Part shown: piece by piece, positions 27,607 to 35,808 of the stretch | Layout: each line of letters begins with the position of its first letter | Numbering within the stretch: position 1 is the first letter of the stretch | NCBI GenBank assembly: GCA_964539805.1 | Contig: CAZIKN010000001.1 | Location: 1-64,000 of the forward strand | Reading direction: 5' to 3' | DNA length: 64,000 nt | Origin: M3007 sp964539805 | Lineage (GTDB): Bacteria > Bacteroidota > Bacteroidia > Chitinophagales > Saprospiraceae | Notes under the pieces: generated by a model | What the model was told of the DNA's origin: nothing | What the model saw: only the letters and a program-made list of their open reading frames with translations | Database searches by the model: none | Made by a program: the position numbers and the translations under genes

Positions 27607-28929
27607 GTGGCAAATAATACTCAATTGCAATCCATAAAATCACGCTATGGCATCGTTGGCTCATCCAAATTGTTGGATGCGGCCCTTGAAACAGCTGCAC
27701 GCGTGGCCCCCACCGATCTGACCGTGCTTATTTCGGGTGAAAGTGGTGTGGGCAAAGAGGTTTTTTCGAAAATCATACATGGCCTTAGCTCGCGCAAACA
27801 CAATGAGTTCATTGCGGTTAACTGCGGAGCCATTCCCGAAGGCACTATCAATTCTGAATTGTTTGGCCATGAGAAAGGCTCCTTTACAGGTGCTGTAAAT
27901 GACCGAAAGGGGTATTTTGAAACCGTAAACAACGGGACCATCTTCTTAGACGAAATAGGCGAAATGCCAATGGACACCCAAGCCTATCTGCTTAGAGTAT
28001 TGGAGAGCGGGGAGTTCATCCGCGTAGGCGCGAGCAAGGTGCAGCGTACTGATGTCCGCATCATCGCAGCAACTAATGTTAATTTGGAAGAACGTGTACG
28101 CAAGGGAAAATTCAGGGAAGACCTCTATTATCGCCTCAATACAGTACCCATTAAAGTACCTGCGCTACATGAGCGTCGCGAAGACATACCCGTTCTTTTT
28201 CGCAAGTTTTCGTATGATTTTGCCGAAAAATACCGCATGATGCCCATTAAATTGGATGATCATGCAGAGCTAATCCTGGAGAATTATCGCTGGCCGGGAA
28301 ATATTCGAGAACTCAAAAATGTTGCCGAGCAACTTTCCGTACTTTCAGAAGACCGCCAAATAACTGCTGACAGCCTTCAGCGCAGCATGCCCAACCTTTT
28401 TAAACGCAACTTGCCTGTGGTGGCCGAAGGCGGACGAGAGTCTCAGCATGGGCACTCGATAAATGGTGATTTTCAGGAAAGAGAACTGCTGTACAAGGTT
28501 CTCTTTGATATGAAGAACGACCTGAACGACCTAAAAGGAATGTTCTATGAATTGGTGCGGAGTAATAACCTGCGCATGCCCGACCTGAATATTTCACGCC
28601 AGATGCAACCCTCATTACCCGCCATCAGCTACCCCGATGTTCCTGTAAGGGGAGAAGTGCAACCAATATATGAATCCGATTCAGACAGCTACATGAGTGG
28701 TGATACCGGCAAAATAACGCCCATCATCATAGAGTCAGGAAGAAGTTCCTCTTCAGTACCCTTTGATAATCAGGATATTGAAGAAGAACCCTTAGCCATG
28801 GATGAAATTGAAAAAGAAGCTATTCGCCGTGCTTTGAAAAAGTACAACGGGCGCCGTAAGGAGGCCGCTGAGGAACTCAAAATCAGCGAACGCACGCTGT
28901 ACCGGAAAATCAAGCAATACGACTTGTAA
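27607..28929 (+). CDS. Sigma-54-dependent transcriptional activator without receiver domain
   Basis: A 440-residue AAA+ activator using a GTG start at 27607. It begins directly with the central domain: Walker A GESGVGKE (residues 44-51), the sigma-54 contact loop GSFTGA (normally GAFTGA), Walker B TIFLDEIGEM, IIAATNVNLEERV and WPGNIRELKN. A ~130-residue linker with a helical ELLYKVLFDMKNDLNDLKGMFY segment leads to a Fis-type HTH (RRKEAAEELKISERTLYRKI). With no receiver, GAF or PAS domain, its control must come from a partner or its level. The target promoters are not evident here. Confidence 0.92.
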   Translation: MANNTQLQSIKSRYGIVGSSKLLDAALETAARVAPTDLTVLISGESGVGKEVFSKIIHGLSSRKHNEFIAVNCGAIPEGTINSELFGHEKGSFTGAVNDRKGYFETVNNGTIFLDEIGEMPMDTQAYLLRVLESGEFIRVGASKVQRTDVRIIAATNVNLEERVRKGKFREDLYYRLNTVPIKVPALHERREDIPVLFRKFSYDFAEKYRMMPIKLDDHAELILENYRWPGNIRELKNVAEQLSVLSEDRQITADSLQRSMPNLFKRNLPVVAEGGRESQHGHSINGDFQERELLYKVLFDMKNDLNDLKGMFYELVRSNNLRMPDLNISRQMQPSLPAISYPDVPVRGEVQPIYESDSDSYMSGDTGKITPIIIESGRSSSSVPFDNQDIEEEPLAMDEIEKEAIRRALKKYNGRRKEAAEELKISERTLYRKIKQYDL

Positions 28930-29005
28930 AAACTATTTTCTGCATCTTACATGTATTCAAAATAAAATTCTTGATAAAAGCACCAAATGATGGGCAGAAC
29001 AAAAT

Positions 29006-29013
29006 TATCTTTG
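29006..29013 (+). promoter_or_regulatory. -7 element upstream of ribBA
   Basis: TATCTTTG fits TAnnTTTG, 86 bases before the ATG. The nearest upstream TTG (28971-28973) is 32 bases away. The leader between box and ATG shows none of the conserved FMN riboswitch words. Confidence 0.4.
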
Positions 29014-29099
29014 CCGCAAAAGGTTTTTAATAACTTTTTGAACACTTTTTTGTTTCAATTATTTCTGAAACATAATTGTTACTTTATTAATGCAGCAGC

Positions 29100-30251
29100 A
29101 TGTCCAACCCTATCCAACTAAACACTATTGAAGAGGCGCTCGCCGATTTTAAAGCCGGTAAGGTTATCATCGTCGTTGATGATGAGGATCGTGAAAACGA
29201 AGGAGACTTTATTTGTGCGGCAGAAACCATTACCCCCGAAACCATAAATTTTATGGCCACTCATGGGCGGGGACTTATTTGCACCCCCATAGAGGAAAAA
29301 CGTGCCGAGGAACTCGACCTCAACCTTATGGTCAGCTCGAATACTGCTCTGCACGAAACAGCATTCACGGTGTCCATTGACCTTATTGGCCACGGCTGTA
29401 CCACAGGTATTAGTGCTTATGATAGAGCTACGGGCATCCGGTGGATTACAAACCCGGCAGCAAAACCCAGTGACTATGCACGCCCCGGGCACATATTCCC
29501 ACTTCGGGCCAAATCAGGCGGAGTACTGCGCAGAACGGGCCATACAGAAGCTACTGTTGACTTGGCCCGTATGACAGGGCTTTATCCAGCTGGCGTTTTG
29601 GTTGAAATACTCAACGCCGATGGTACAATGGCCAGACTACCACAATTGGTAGAAGTAGCTGAAGCGCACCAACTAAAAATCATATCCATTGATGATTTGG
29701 TGGCGTACCGAATGCGCACGGAGCGTATTGTTAAAAGAGAGGTGAGCGTAGTAATGCAAACCATTTTCGGAGCGTTTGAAGTCATTTCCTTTACAGACTC
29801 GATTACCGGTGATTGCCACCTGGTGTTGAAAAAGGGCGAATGGCAAGATGATGAACCCGTTTTGGTTCGTATGCACTCCTCTACGGAAACAGGTGATATT
29901 CTGGGGGTTTTATTGGATGATTATGGCTCGCAGATCAATGAATCCCTTCAAAAAATAGCGACTGAAGGTAAAGGTGTTTTTGTTTACCTGCGACAAAATG
30001 ACAAGGGTAGCCTGCTTGCCAAGCTTAAGCATTACAAACAACTTTCAGATGATCAATGCACCGACAAATTTGAGTTGCATTCCCCAATGGGCAAAAAAGA
30101 TTTTGGCGTGGGCGCACAGATTCTCAGGGATTTAAATATATCGAAAATCAGATTACTTACCAAGCACCCGCGCCGAATGGGGCTTATTGGCTATGGCCTT
30201 GAAATAGTGGATCACGTGACATTAGGTGCGAGCGGATTCAAAGCACTTTGA
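29100..30251 (+). CDS. ribB: DHBP synthase fused to a degenerate GTP cyclohydrolase II domain
   Basis: A 383-residue riboflavin-pathway protein. The N-terminal half (1-205) is intact 3,4-dihydroxy-2-butanone-4-phosphate synthase: DDEDRENEGDF (27-37), THGRGLICTP, RPGHIFPLRA and RTGHTEATVDLARM. The C-terminal half aligns with RibA, but the zinc ligands of HSECLTGD and RCDCG are lost (HSSTETGD at 259-266, LDDYG at 272-276), and RQEGR is RQNDK. Only the RibB reaction is therefore likely, with GTP cyclohydrolase II supplied by another gene. The start at 29100 is the first ATG after the -7 box. The methyltransferase gene follows after 25 bases. Confidence 0.92.
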   Translation: MSNPIQLNTIEEALADFKAGKVIIVVDDEDRENEGDFICAAETITPETINFMATHGRGLICTPIEEKRAEELDLNLMVSSNTALHETAFTVSIDLIGHGCTTGISAYDRATGIRWITNPAAKPSDYARPGHIFPLRAKSGGVLRRTGHTEATVDLARMTGLYPAGVLVEILNADGTMARLPQLVEVAEAHQLKIISIDDLVAYRMRTERIVKREVSVVMQTIFGAFEVISFTDSITGDCHLVLKKGEWQDDEPVLVRMHSSTETGDILGVLLDDYGSQINESLQKIATEGKGVFVYLRQNDKGSLLAKLKHYKQLSDDQCTDKFELHSPMGKKDFGVGAQILRDLNISKIRLLTKHPRRMGLIGYGLEIVDHVTLGASGFKAL

Positions 30252-30276
30252 TTTGACGATTAAACAAACAGCAACA

Positions 30277-30996
30277 ATGATTACTCCATATAACACGGGC
30301 GCCGGGAAAAAAGCAGAAGTAGAGCGCATGTTCGACAATATTGCGCCCAAATATGATCTGCTCAATCGTGTACTATCCTTAGGCATTGATGTTTCCTGGC
30401 GGCGCACAGCCCTGGCCTACCTAAAGGGTATGAACATTGAAAAAATGTTAGATGTGGCTACCGGTACAGCCGATGTGGCCATCATGGCAAGCAAAATGTT
30501 GCAGCCCAAGCAGGTTATCGGCATAGATATTGCCAATCAAATGCTTGAATTTGGCAGAGAAAAAATCAAAAAGGCGGGCTTGGAAGGCATTATCTCATTG
30601 GAAACAGGAGACAGTGAAAATTTACGTTTTGATGAGGCAACCTTTGATGCGGTAACTGTCGCCTTTGGTGTGCGCAATTTTGAACATTTGGAAAAAGGTT
30701 TAGCCGAAATGTATCGTACCTTGCGCCCCGGAGGCCGTTTGGTGGTGCTGGAATTTTCAAAACCGCACATTTTTCCATTCAAACAACTCTATAATGCGTA
30801 TTTTAAATACGTTTTACCCCTGATCGGACGTTTAACCAGCCGTGACATGCGGGCTTACGCTTATCTTTATGAAAGCGTTCAGGCTTTTCCCGAAGGTCCG
30901 GCTTTTCTCCATCTTTTATCCAAAACAGGTTACCAAAACCCGGTATGCAAACGATTAACGCTCGGAATCTGCTCTATTTACACGGCCACCAAATAA
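30277..30996 (+). CDS. menG: Demethylmenaquinone methyltransferase (UbiE/MenG)
   Basis: A 239-residue class I SAM methyltransferase for the last step of menaquinone synthesis. The start was set at the ATG at 30277 (MITPYNTGAGKKAEVERMFD), since the upstream extension overlaps ribBA. Family marks are FDNIAPKYDLLNRVLSLGID, motif I LDVATGTADVAI, VTVAFGVRNFEHLEKGLAEM and RPGGRLVVLEFSKP. The gene overlaps the N-terminal codons of the PorT-like gene; adjacency of this methyltransferase and porT is seen across Bacteroidota. Confidence 0.94.
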   Translation: MITPYNTGAGKKAEVERMFDNIAPKYDLLNRVLSLGIDVSWRRTALAYLKGMNIEKMLDVATGTADVAIMASKMLQPKQVIGIDIANQMLEFGREKIKKAGLEGIISLETGDSENLRFDEATFDAVTVAFGVRNFEHLEKGLAEMYRTLRPGGRLVVLEFSKPHIFPFKQLYNAYFKYVLPLIGRLTSRDMRAYAYLYESVQAFPEGPAFLHLLSKTGYQNPVCKRLTLGICSIYTATK

Positions 30997-31712
30997 GCAA
31001 AGTGGCCAGGTTTCTTTTCTTTTTTCCTATGCTCATGCTGGCATTTGCCTTTAATGCATCGGCACAATTTAATCAGGGAAGCAACATCAACTATCTTGAT
31101 TTTCAGCAAAAACCTTATTACTTTGGCATAACACTGGGGTACAACAGCAGTAATTTCAGGATTTACCACTCCAAAAACTTTATCCAAAACGATTCCTTTT
31201 CCCGGGCCGAATCTGTGACCGGGCCGGGCTTCAACCTTGGCATCATATCAAACCTGAAAATTGGGGAATATTTTGACGTACGTTTTCTCCCAACCCTTTC
31301 CTTTACGGAGCGCAATATCCGTTATACCCAGCCGGGTGAGCGCGGGCGTGTAGTACAACGGCCCATTGAATCCGTTTTGGTGGAAATGCCTTTTCATGTG
31401 CGCTACAAATCAGCTGTTTATCATGACTTTCGACTCTTTGTCATTGGTGGGGTAAAATATTCTTTTGATGTAGCCAGTGATTCGCGCACTCGCCAAGCAG
31501 CTGGTTTGGTCAAAATTGCGCCCACCGATTTTCAAATTGAATATGGTGCCGGGATTCAATTTTTCTTCCCTTACTTTATTTTCTCACCAGAGTTAAAAGT
31601 TTCTCAGGGTTTCAACAATATTTTATTGTTCAACGATCAATTGGAACAAAGCACAGTGTTAGAAAAGGTGCTAAGCCGCACGTTTACCATATCCCTGCAT
31701 TTTGAGGGCTAA
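30945..31712 (+). CDS. porT: PorT-like type IX secretion/gliding outer-membrane protein
   Basis: A 255-residue outer-membrane barrel with an internal signal peptide (FLFFFPMLMLAFAFNASAQ), preceded by about 20 residues from the ATG at 30945, which overlaps the methyltransferase gene by 52 bases. Features shared with PorT/SprT include the mature start (FNQGSNINYLDFQQKPYYFGITLGYN), LLPTLSFTERNIRY-like strands, ESVLVEMPFHVRYKS and the C-terminal aromatic end. PorT is an essential part of the T9SS that exports CTD proteins such as the five encoded here. Identification rests on family resemblance and on the conserved methyltransferase neighbour. Confidence 0.8.
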   Translation: MQTINARNLLYLHGHQISKVARFLFFFPMLMLAFAFNASAQFNQGSNINYLDFQQKPYYFGITLGYNSSNFRIYHSKNFIQNDSFSRAESVTGPGFNLGIISNLKIGEYFDVRFLPTLSFTERNIRYTQPGERGRVVQRPIESVLVEMPFHVRYKSAVYHDFRLFVIGGVKYSFDVASDSRTRQAAGLVKIAPTDFQIEYGAGIQFFFPYFIFSPELKVSQGFNNILLFNDQLEQSTVLEKVLSRTFTISLHFEG

Positions 31713-31729
31713 TACATTGGCTCGGAAAA

Positions 31730-31775
31730 AAAATGGGGTTGGAACAGGTAAAATTGCCTGTTCCAACCCCATTTT
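31730..31775. terminator. Bidirectional terminator between porT and a convergent gene
   Basis: A perfect 19-bp stem (31730-31748 with 31757-31775) with an 8-base loop. The stem starts with AAAA and ends with TTTT, so it offers a U-run in both directions. It sits 18 bases after porT and 16 before the end of the convergent lipoprotein gene. Confidence 0.85.
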
Positions 31776-31791
31776 CATTTATGGCAGCAGA

Positions 31792-32292
31792 TCAAGGCTG
31801 CGCTGTGCATTTTGAGAAAAGGGTAAGCTGGTCGCCATTGGGTGTATGCTGGATCATGCACCATTCGCCATCATTCTTTTTTGTCCAGGTCATGGCAAAA
31901 ACACCCGGCTTGGCCGCATCAAAGCGAATATCCTTGTCGCCAATCCAGGTTACCACCCATTCGCGATCAGCACCAAAATAGTACTTCTCATTTTGCCAAA
32001 AAAGCGCTTGGGTATTGGCTAAAGCATCACTGGATGAACGGTGGGCCACCAACGAATTATCCTGCCCAATATGAATGCTCAGGTTAGTTTTAACCCCATT
32101 TGTGACGGCATTCCAGCTGCCACCCAGCCAGCGCATTTTTTCAAACCGGCTAATGTCGTATTTGGCAGGCATGGCATCATGCTCGTGTGTTGCGTAAATT
32201 TCATGCGCTGTTTGGTTTACAGATACCTGGCGGCAGGACATGGTGCCGATCATGGCTATTGCAAGTATGGTACTGAATGTTCGGGTAGTCAT
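31792..32292 (-). CDS. Hypothetical lipoprotein with a lipocalin-like beta domain
   Basis: A 166-residue protein starting at the ATG at 32292 (MTTRTFSTILAIAMIGTMSC), with a lipobox ending at Cys20. The mature part is a small beta-rich domain (MRWLGGSWNAVTNGVKTNLSI, TQALFWQNEKYYFGADREWVVTWIG, MTWTKKNDGEWCMIQHTPNG) resembling DUF6265/lipocalin-like proteins in which an early WLxGxW motif is typical. Function is unknown. It stands alone and converges on porT. Confidence 0.65.
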   Translation of the reverse strand: MTTRTFSTILAIAMIGTMSCRQVSVNQTAHEIYATHEHDAMPAKYDISRFEKMRWLGGSWNAVTNGVKTNLSIHIGQDNSLVAHRSSSDALANTQALFWQNEKYYFGADREWVVTWIGDKDIRFDAAKPGVFAMTWTKKNDGEWCMIQHTPNGDQLTLFSKCTAQP

Positions 32293-32471
32293 AATGTAGT
32301 TTGTGTATTGTTGTTGATCAGGGTACACAATACAGTTTAACAATGTCGTGCCAAGCACACAAAACGCTGATTATCAGTAATTAAAACACAAAAAAGAAGC
32401 AAAAAAACCGCTCGCTAACGAACAGAAATGTTCATTTTCGGACATTGCCTTAAAAAAGTAAGTCCTCAAAA

Positions 32472-33332
32472 TTACAAGGCGGCCCAATGCGCTGCTGTTA
32501 ATACATCTTCGTTGTCCAAGGCAAAACTGATTTTTTCGTGTATTTCCACCTCTGTAAGACTTGAAATGTCAATGGCCCGCTCGGAAAAAAACAACTTTGC
32601 ACTCTCCAAATCAGGGAGGGCTGTAAGTGCCGCCAATTGCGCCAATTCATTGCCCGTCAATATTTTACTGTGCCTTACGGAGCCGGGAAGGCCATCAAAT
32701 CCAATGCCCATAGCTGTGACTTCCTGTACAATTTCCGAAACAGCCGAACCACTGGCTCGCGCGTAATAGAAACGCCCCATGCGCCCCATCAGGTCAATTT
32801 TGTGTGGGTCAATACGGCCCTTGTCGTTCAGGATGCGCTCATCAATATGCATCAGCACCATGCGGCACACGATCAGGTTGCCCGCTCCGCCGCCATCGCC
32901 AAGCGGAATGATTTGATCCACCACACATTCCATATTGACAGGGCTTTCTGCCACCCTGAAAGGCCGTATTTTGGTGGAAGCAAGGGGTGTCAGTCCCGCT
33001 TTCTCAAATTCGTTTATGTCAGCAGGATACTCTATGCTGGCCAAGGCCATTTGCCGTACGATGCTGTGTGGTACCACATTGATCACTACCTCACCTGTAT
33101 CCTGTACGTTTTTGAGGGTATCCTTGGTTGTATTATTCGCCACCCGCCTATTGGAAGAAAAGATCATGATGGGCGGATTGCTGCTGAAAGCATTAAAAAA
33201 ACTGTACGGGGCCAAATTGGGCACACCATCCGTACTTATGGTACTGGCAAATGCGATGGGACGGGGAGCAACAGCCCCTAACATAAACTGGTGGAGGTCC
33301 TTGGTGGCAATTTGTAAAGGGTCAATAATCAT
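32472..33332 (-). CDS. Flavin reductase-like (FMN-binding split barrel) protein
   Basis: A 286-residue protein starting at the ATG at 33332 (MIIDPLQIATKDLHQ). The frame continues upstream through the hairpin repeat, but that extension is repeat-derived. It matches the flavin reductase-like family: GAVAPRPIAFASTISTDGVPNLAPYSFFNAFSSNPP, IMIFSSNRR, KDTLKNVQDTGEVVINVV and a C-terminal helical extension. Members bind FMN and reduce flavin or unknown substrates. The neighbourhood offers no partner. Confidence 0.85.
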   Translation of the reverse strand: MIIDPLQIATKDLHQFMLGAVAPRPIAFASTISTDGVPNLAPYSFFNAFSSNPPIMIFSSNRRVANNTTKDTLKNVQDTGEVVINVVPHSIVRQMALASIEYPADINEFEKAGLTPLASTKIRPFRVAESPVNMECVVDQIIPLGDGGGAGNLIVCRMVLMHIDERILNDKGRIDPHKIDLMGRMGRFYYARASGSAVSEIVQEVTAMGIGFDGLPGSVRHSKILTGNELAQLAALTALPDLESAKLFFSERAIDISSLTEVEIHEKISFALDNEDVLTAAHWAAL

Positions 33333-33412
33333 AATGTGATATTGTGCTAATATGTTAATTTTTAATGAATTAGTGTGAGTTCTGAAATAGGCAAATAGCA
33401 AAAAAAGAAGAA

Positions 33413-33540
33413 GTGCGGGGTCGTAAGACCCCTCGCACGGCATGAAGTGCGGGGTCGTAAGACCCCTCGCACGGCAGAGTGCGGGTCGTAAGACCCCTCG
33501 CACGGCAGAGTGCGGGTCGTAAGACCCCTCGCACGGCAGA
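33413..33540. repeat. Four tandem self-complementary ~31-34-bp repeats
   Basis: Four head-to-tail units (33413-33446, 33447-33478, 33479-33509, 33510-33540). Each contains GTGCGGG(G)TC, GTAA and GACCCCTCGCAC, which fold into a hairpin with a GTAA loop and a small bulge. Units differ in the number of G residues (four in the first two, three in the last two) and in the linker. They lie within the 324-bp gap between the flavin reductase-like gene (leftward) and the symporter gene (rightward). The last two units are identical, suggesting recent expansion. Confidence 0.85.
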
Positions 33541-33605
33541 AAAAGGTTAAACAATCCGACTTTACTTATAAAAGCAAAGGTAAGTTGATTTTCGGGGCGC
33601 GCCAC

Positions 33606-33633
33606 TTGCTTTTCAAACAGTTTCTTACATTTG
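33606..33633 (+). promoter_or_regulatory. Promoter of the GPH symporter gene
   Basis: TTG (33606-33608), 17-bp spacer, TACATTTG (33626-33633), 23 bases before the ATG at 33657. It lies downstream of the tandem hairpins. Confidence 0.55.
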
Positions 33634-33656
33634 CCCAAATTATACCCAGTTATAAT

Positions 33657-35030
33657 ATGGCAAAACGAAAGGACTATGACGGATCAATAACCCAAACGGT
33701 TGTGGCTATTCGCCCGCCACTCAGGATATTGCTCTTATATGCCGTCGGACAATTAGGCTGGTCATTGGGCAGTTATGCCGTAGGCAACTTATTGATTTAC
33801 TTTTATATGCCTCCAGAGCAAGGGCAGGCTATTTTTCCCACATTTTTGTTTCAGGGAGCCATACTGGGCGTGCTTACGCTGATTGGTATGTTAAGCGCGG
33901 GGGGGCGTTTTTTAGATGCCCTTATTGACCCCTTGGTCGCCAATTGGAGTGATCGCAAGCTCACGGGTATAGGTAAACGGCGGTGGTTTATGTTGGTAGG
34001 GGCTATCCCCTTTTCCCTGTTTGGGGCTTTGGTCTTTTTCCCTATTATTCCCGGTGAATCGGCAGGCAACTTTGTTTGGCTCGCTGTGGTAATAGGGCTT
34101 TATTATTTCTTTTTTGCTTTTTATGTTATCCCTTACACTGCCCTAATGGCTGAATTGGGCCATACTGCAGCAGACCGGATGCTGATCAGCACCCTTACAT
34201 CTATTGCATGGGCTTTAGGCTTCATAGCTGGCAACAGCGCGTATGCCCTTCAATCTGCCTTTGAGGAAAAAGGCATTTCATCATTGGAAGCCTTTCAAAG
34301 GGCTGTTGTACTGCTACAGCTTATCGCTGCGGTATTTATGTTGCTGCCTGCCCTGTTTTTGAATGAACGGCGATATGCCAGGCAAAGCACATCAGATCAC
34401 GGCATTTGGAAAGCACTAAAATTGGTATTTGCCAACCACAATTTTCGCCAGTTCCTGTATTCCGATCTTTTGTATTGGCTATCCCTTAGTTTTATCCAAT
34501 TGGGCATAGGGTTTTACACTACCTTACTGTTTGGTTTGGATAAAAGTCATGCTTTCACGTTTTCGCTGCTGAGTTTTTTATGCAGTTTTTTATATTACGT
34601 TCCTGTGAATATATTGGCTCGCAAAACAGGTAAAAAACGGCTGATGCTCTTTGCTTTTCTGCTTTTTGCCCTATTGTTTGCAGTGCTGGGTTTCGCGAGG
34701 GCAATCCCGCTGCCAGGCCTACACCTATTATACATTTTGGCGGTCCTTTCGGCGTTTCCTTTGGCGGTTTTTGGCATTTTGCCCAATGCGGTCATTGGTG
34801 ATGAAGTGGAAAAAGAAGTCGCTCGAAGTGGTCAACAGATGTCCGGAATGTTTTACGGGGTAAGGGCTTTTGTTATGAAACTGGGGGTGTCCTTAGCCAA
34901 CCTGATTTTTCCTTCGCTTTTGTTACTGGGAAAAAGTGCCGAAAACAACAAAGGGGTACAATTTACGGCCTTTGCTGCCCTGCTTTTTTGCTTTTTGGGC
35001 TGGCAGGCGTTCCGGAAATATAAGGAATGA
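33657..35030 (+). CDS. MFS transporter of the glycoside-pentoside-hexuronide (MelB-like) family
   Basis: A 457-residue membrane protein with about 12 helices. The ATG at 33657 (MAKRKDYDGSITQ) was chosen because the upstream 49 codons run through the hairpin repeat. Family marks are the first-helix region GQLGWSLGSYAVGNLLIYFY, the GGRFLDALIDPLVANWSDR motif (MFS motif A variant with acidic cation-site residues) and KRRWFMLVGAIPFSLF. It probably imports a glycoside with Na+ or H+. A hotdog protein and a GH1 glycosidase follow, which fits a role in glycoside uptake. Confidence 0.88.
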   Translation: MAKRKDYDGSITQTVVAIRPPLRILLLYAVGQLGWSLGSYAVGNLLIYFYMPPEQGQAIFPTFLFQGAILGVLTLIGMLSAGGRFLDALIDPLVANWSDRKLTGIGKRRWFMLVGAIPFSLFGALVFFPIIPGESAGNFVWLAVVIGLYYFFFAFYVIPYTALMAELGHTAADRMLISTLTSIAWALGFIAGNSAYALQSAFEEKGISSLEAFQRAVVLLQLIAAVFMLLPALFLNERRYARQSTSDHGIWKALKLVFANHNFRQFLYSDLLYWLSLSFIQLGIGFYTTLLFGLDKSHAFTFSLLSFLCSFLYYVPVNILARKTGKKRLMLFAFLLFALLFAVLGFARAIPLPGLHLLYILAVLSAFPLAVFGILPNAVIGDEVEKEVARSGQQMSGMFYGVRAFVMKLGVSLANLIFPSLLLLGKSAENNKGVQFTAFAALLFCFLGWQAFRKYKE

Positions 35031-35062
35031 TGGGGAATGTGATCATTTAAAATGTGATAATT

Positions 35063-35536
35063 ATGTCCAATACAAAAATACTGACGCTGCTCAACAGCCG
35101 CTGGAAGATGAGGCTTTATCTTTTTTGGAAATTGCCTGCTGCCTGGTTTATGGGGGTGAATGTACAATCCTGCAACGAGCGGGAGGCCACCGTATCATTG
35201 CCTTATGGCTGGCGTTCGCAAAATCCTTTTCGATCCATTTACTTTGCTGCCCAATGCGCCGCAGGGGAATTTTCAACAGGAATTTTATGCTTATCGGCAC
35301 TCCACGGCAAGCCTCCCGTATCTATGTTGGTGACTAAAATAGAAGCGGAATTTTATAAAAAAGCAGCTCAAAAACTGCTGTTTACCTGCTCACAAGGAGT
35401 TGAAATACAAGAACTTACAGACCGAATTCTTCAAAATGGCCAAGCTGAGAGCATAAGAGCAGAATCTGTGGGCCGACTGCCTGACGGAAGCATTGCCTGC
35501 AGGGTGTGGATTACCTGGTCTTTCAAAGCAAAATAA
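35063..35536 (+). CDS. DUF4442 hotdog-fold thioesterase-like protein
   Basis: A 157-residue protein starting at the ATG at 35063; an in-frame GTG lies three codons upstream. The hotdog-like pattern of DUF4442 is visible: WFMGVNVQSCNEREATVSLPYG, then the central helix region NPFRSIYFAAQCAAGEFSTG, then VSMLVTKIEAEFYKKAA and a final strand CRVWITWSFKAK. Such proteins are thought to be acyl-CoA thioesterase relatives; the substrate is unknown. It follows the symporter by 32 bases and probably shares its transcript. Confidence 0.72.
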   Translation: MSNTKILTLLNSRWKMRLYLFWKLPAAWFMGVNVQSCNEREATVSLPYGWRSQNPFRSIYFAAQCAAGEFSTGILCLSALHGKPPVSMLVTKIEAEFYKKAAQKLLFTCSQGVEIQELTDRILQNGQAESIRAESVGRLPDGSIACRVWITWSFKAK

Positions 35537-35554
35537 AGAATATCTGTTCCAACA

Positions 35555-35585
35555 TTTGGTGCATCCAAATCAGTCTTTATCTTTG
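35555..35585 (+). promoter_or_regulatory. Consensus promoter of a candidate small RNA
   Basis: TTTG (35555-35558), exactly 19 bp, TATCTTTG (35578-35585). This is the best match to the Bacteroidota promoter in the window, yet no plausible protein-coding frame begins downstream of it before the terminator. Confidence 0.65.
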
Positions 35586-35590
35586 CCCCA

Positions 35591-35808
35591 TCAATACTTT
35601 TAATCCTGGTTTGTTTTTCGGCCCCGCCGATCCATCCCATCCCGATTTTACAATTGTTATTGGTTTTAATCGCTATCTCACCCCCCGTGAACATAGCTAA
35701 TTTTGGACGATGCCAGGCATCTTGCCTCGCTAAGCGTGCATATAAAGGGTTTTACCATTATAATCTCATGTTGCCCCTCCGGTTTGGCTCGCGGTAGGGG
35801 CTTTTTTT
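35591..35808 (+). ncRNA. Candidate structured small RNA or leader RNA upstream of the GH1 gene
   Basis: The predicted transcript of about 218 nt lies between a consensus promoter (35555-35585) and an intrinsic terminator (35773-35808). Hairpins visible by eye: TCGGC/GCCGA (618-630 in the 35000s); CGATT/AATCG with an inner CAAT/ATTG (643-672); GCTAT/ATAGC with inner TCAC/GTGA (672-697), abutting the previous one; and TGC..CGC/GCG..GCA (723-740). It does not carry the conserved words of RNase P RNA, SRP RNA or tmRNA. It could be a trans-acting RNA, a 6S-like RNA or a regulatory leader. The start base is estimated. Confidence 0.45.
35773..35808 (+). terminator. Intrinsic terminator overlapping the GH1 promoter
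   Basis: GCCCCT (35773-35778) pairs with AGGGGC (35796-35801), extended inside by CCG/CGG (35779-35781 with 35792-35794) across a one-base bulge, and is followed by seven T residues (35802-35808). Its loop and U-run also supply the TTTG and TATTTTTG of the next promoter. Confidence 0.85.

Noticed and set aside
29014..29099. FMN riboswitch before ribBA
   Set aside because: The leader is only 86 bases, AT-rich, and lacks the conserved paired elements of the FMN aptamer.
33413..33540. CRISPR-like array
   Set aside because: The units are directly adjacent with only 3-8 variable linker bases, with no unique spacers and no cas genes nearby; they are self-complementary tandem repeats.
33333..33638. 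N-terminal extension of the flavin reductase-like protein
   Set aside because: The extension is the translation of the hairpin repeats; the protein family begins at the ATG at 33332.
35506..35700. 64-codon + strand frame inside the candidate small RNA
   Set aside because: It would start within the end of the hotdog gene, upstream of the promoter at 35555, and has no plausible protein features; the structured-RNA reading fits better.
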